Positions 11,421-12,924 of a stretch of DNA of 12,924 nt are shown here, piece after piece. The stretch comes from Bacillota bacterium (GTDB lineage Bacteria > Bacillota > Clostridia > Oscillospirales > Ruminococcaceae): NCBI GenBank assembly GCA_029550985.1, contig JAKPGH010000202.1, positions 1 to 12,924 on the forward strand, written 5' to 3'. The notes under the pieces are model-generated. The model was given only the letters and a program-made list of their open reading frames with translations. It was not told the origin of the DNA and searched no databases. Within the stretch, counting starts at the first letter, position 1; every line of letters starts with the position of its first letter. The translations under genes and the position numbers were made by a program.

Positions 11421-12924
11421 ATGCTTTGAAAGCGCCGTGGAACAAAATGACTCCGCCGGGGGTGACCTTTACCCCTGTCACGTCGGGGGCCATGACATAG
11501 CCGGTGGATTCCCAAAAGAGGGGGATGACCACCGCGTCCCGCAGCAGCATCTCCTCGGCGTCGGCGTAAGTTTCCAGCGCCTTGGCGGAATCGGCCTGGG
11601 TGCTGGCGGACTCCAGCTCCGAATCAAAGCGGGGATTGTGATAGCCGGTGTGATTGTCCTTATGTTCCGATGTAAAGCGGCGGAGCATGGTGTCAGGCCC
11701 GGAATCGTCGGCGGAGAAGGGGTAGAGAAGAATTTGATAGTCCCCCTGCTCCAAACGCTGCCTCAAACCGTCCAAATCGGCAAATTGAGGATAGACCGAA
11801 AGGTTTAGATACTGTTGCCAATTTTGAATGATGGGGGTCAGAATGTTCCGGTATTCCGCAGGAGCCAGCAGGGAGGCGGCGGGGATGCGCTCCAACCCTT
11901 CCACCTCAAGCCCCAAAGCCAGCAGGCGCTTTCCCTGCCGGGGGTTGAAGGAGATGGGGGAGTGGTCTTCCGGCTTTCGCACCGATTGGCCCTGCAGGGT
12001 GACGGCTGGGGGCAAAAACAGATTGGAAACCTGCTGCCCTTCCTTGAGCAGAGTTTGGTACTGGGAAGGGTCGACGGTGCAGGCAAGGCTTTGACGCAGG
12101 AGGGGATTTGCCCAGACGGAGGCATTTTGGTTGAAAACCAAACACCACACCCGGTTTTGCAGGGATAGGACCTCTGCGTCATCCTTGACCGATTCCAGCC
12201 GATTGGGGAGCACCCGGAGCAAATCACTTTTCCCGTCGTCGTATAAGTCCGCCGGGTCCCCCCGCCCGATATAGAAGATCACTCTTTGCGGCCTGGCGGG
12301 GCCCCGTGGGGAGACATAAGCGTCGTTGCGCTCCAGGCGGATGGAGTTTTGGTTATCCCAGCGGGACAGCACAAAGGGCCCGTTGGAAAGCACGTAGCGC
12401 CGCTCCAGGCCGTAGCGGCCCTTACTTTCGGCAAAATAGTCCTCTCGGCAGGGCAGAGCGGGGGCGGTGGCCAGCAGCTCCAAAAACGCAGGGGAAGGGT
12501 ATTCCAAATGAAACACCACCCGGTTTGCTTCGGGGGCTTCCACCCCCAGGTTCCGCAGGAAGCCTTTCCCCTCCAGAATGGCCCGAGCCCCTTTTAACAT
12601 TTTAAATTGTTCCGCATGGGGGGAAGTGGCGCCGGGGGTGAACATCCGCTGAAAGGCAAAGACAAAGTGGGAGGCCAAAACCGGCTCTCCGTCCTGCCAG
12701 CAGGCGTCTTCCCGCAAGGTAAATTCGTAGGTCAACCCATCCTCGGAGACGGTGTAGCTTTTGGCCGCCCCCTGGCTGAGCTCTTCTCCATCCCAAATCA
12801 TCAACCCTTCCCCCAGGTTGAGAAGGATGGTTTGAGCTTCTTCTTCGGTGGTGAACTGAGGGTCCAGGTTGTGGACGGGAGTTTGCAAATCCATTCGGAG
12901 GATGGAATTGTTGCTGTCGGCACA
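11419..12924 (-). CDS. Oligopeptide ABC transporter substrate-binding lipoprotein (5' end outside window)
   Basis: 501 residues visible, SBP_bac_5/OppA-DppA family. It captures peptides or similar solutes outside the membrane for an ABC importer. Seen: an N-terminal DPQFTTEEEAQTI segment, where relatives read L-D-P, then YTVSEDGLTYEFTLREDACWQDGEPV and ASHFVFAFQRMF, the family hallmark region; the C-terminal RDAVVIPLFW also fits. The frame is open to the window edge: ten codons precede the ATG at 12894, and the first is TGT (Cys) followed by ADSNNS, a typical residue pattern just after a lipobox. The Cys is therefore probably the lipidated residue and the signal peptide lies just outside. ATG 12894 would leave no export signal and is not the start. 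Permease and ATPase genes are not seen; any partners would lie beyond the window edge, or the protein may work with a transporter elsewhere. Confidence 0.9.
   Translation of the reverse strand, partial: CADSNNSILRMDLQTPVHNLDPQFTTEEEAQTILLNLGEGLMIWDGEELSQGAAKSYTVSEDGLTYEFTLREDACWQDGEPVLASHFVFAFQRMFTPGATSPHAEQFKMLKGARAILEGKGFLRNLGVEAPEANRVVFHLEYPSPAFLELLATAPALPCREDYFAESKGRYGLERRYVLSNGPFVLSRWDNQNSIRLERNDAYVSPRGPARPQRVIFYIGRGDPADLYDDGKSDLLRVLPNRLESVKDDAEVLSLQNRVWCLVFNQNASVWANPLLRQSLACTVDPSQYQTLLKEGQQVSNLFLPPAVTLQGQSVRKPEDHSPISFNPRQGKRLLALGLEVEGLERIPAASLLAPAEYRNILTPIIQNWQQYLNLSVYPQFADLDGLRQRLEQGDYQILLYPFSADDSGPDTMLRRFTSEHKDNHTGYHNPRFDSELESASTQADSAKALETYADAEEMLLRDAVVIPLFWESTGYVMAPDVTGVKVTPGGVILFHGAFKA

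Noticed and set aside
1..12924. Mobile element, CRISPR array, toxin-antitoxin or defence island
   Set aside because: No transposase, integrase, regularly spaced repeats, or paired small genes were seen. Gene content is housekeeping with normal clostridial regulation.

Overview
This is a chromosomal segment with moderately high G+C, dense coding and Gram-positive features. It most likely comes from the class Clostridia, plausibly the Oscillospirales/Ruminococcaceae; that placement is inferred from gene content and not measured. The evidence is strong AGGAGG-type ribosome binding sites, sigma-A-like TTGACA/TATACT promoters, a CIRCE (HrcA) operator, a Firmicutes-type L10 leader, and homologues of the Bacillus subtilis yaaO, yaaQ (darA), holB and yaaT (ricT) genes in the same order as in B. 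subtilis. I see no insertion sequence, phage gene, CRISPR array, tRNA or rRNA.

Layout. (1) Positions 2-2017 hold the 3' part of a large signalling protein with domain order PAS, GGDEF, degenerate EAL, HDOD. (2) Positions 2041-2079 hold a perfect inverted repeat that reads both as an intrinsic terminator and as a CIRCE operator. It is followed by an hsp20 small heat-shock gene (2209-2634) with its own terminator. (3) From 2755 a promoter drives a FemAB-family peptidoglycan bridge enzyme, which overlaps by one base a YaaO-type PLP decarboxylase. Next come the cyclic-di-AMP receptor DarA, the DNA polymerase III delta' subunit, and RicT of the RNase Y-modulating Y-complex. The neighbours tmk, yaaR and yabA, present around these genes in B. 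subtilis, are absent here. (4) A strong promoter and a structured L10 leader ending in an attenuator-like hairpin precede rplJ and rplL. This pair stands apart from rplK-rplA and from rpoBC. (5) A single DeoR-family regulator follows, with a 10-bp-arm inverted repeat over its own -10 box and predicted start site. (6) A gene-free stretch of about 420 bp (10121-10538) begins with three AT-rich hairpins and then turns GC-rich. (7) An 8-helix membrane protein of unknown function converges on a lipoprotein-type oligopeptide-binding protein on the minus strand. The two share a bidirectional terminator.

Functionally, most of the window is housekeeping: envelope cross-linking, second-messenger sensing (c-di-GMP and c-di-AMP), replication clamp loading, RNA processing and ribosome stalk synthesis. 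The less ordinary items are the four-domain GGDEF/EAL/HDOD protein, the combined CIRCE-terminator, the DeoR self-operator and the structured gap at 10121-10538. I did not find a clearly new multi-gene system.
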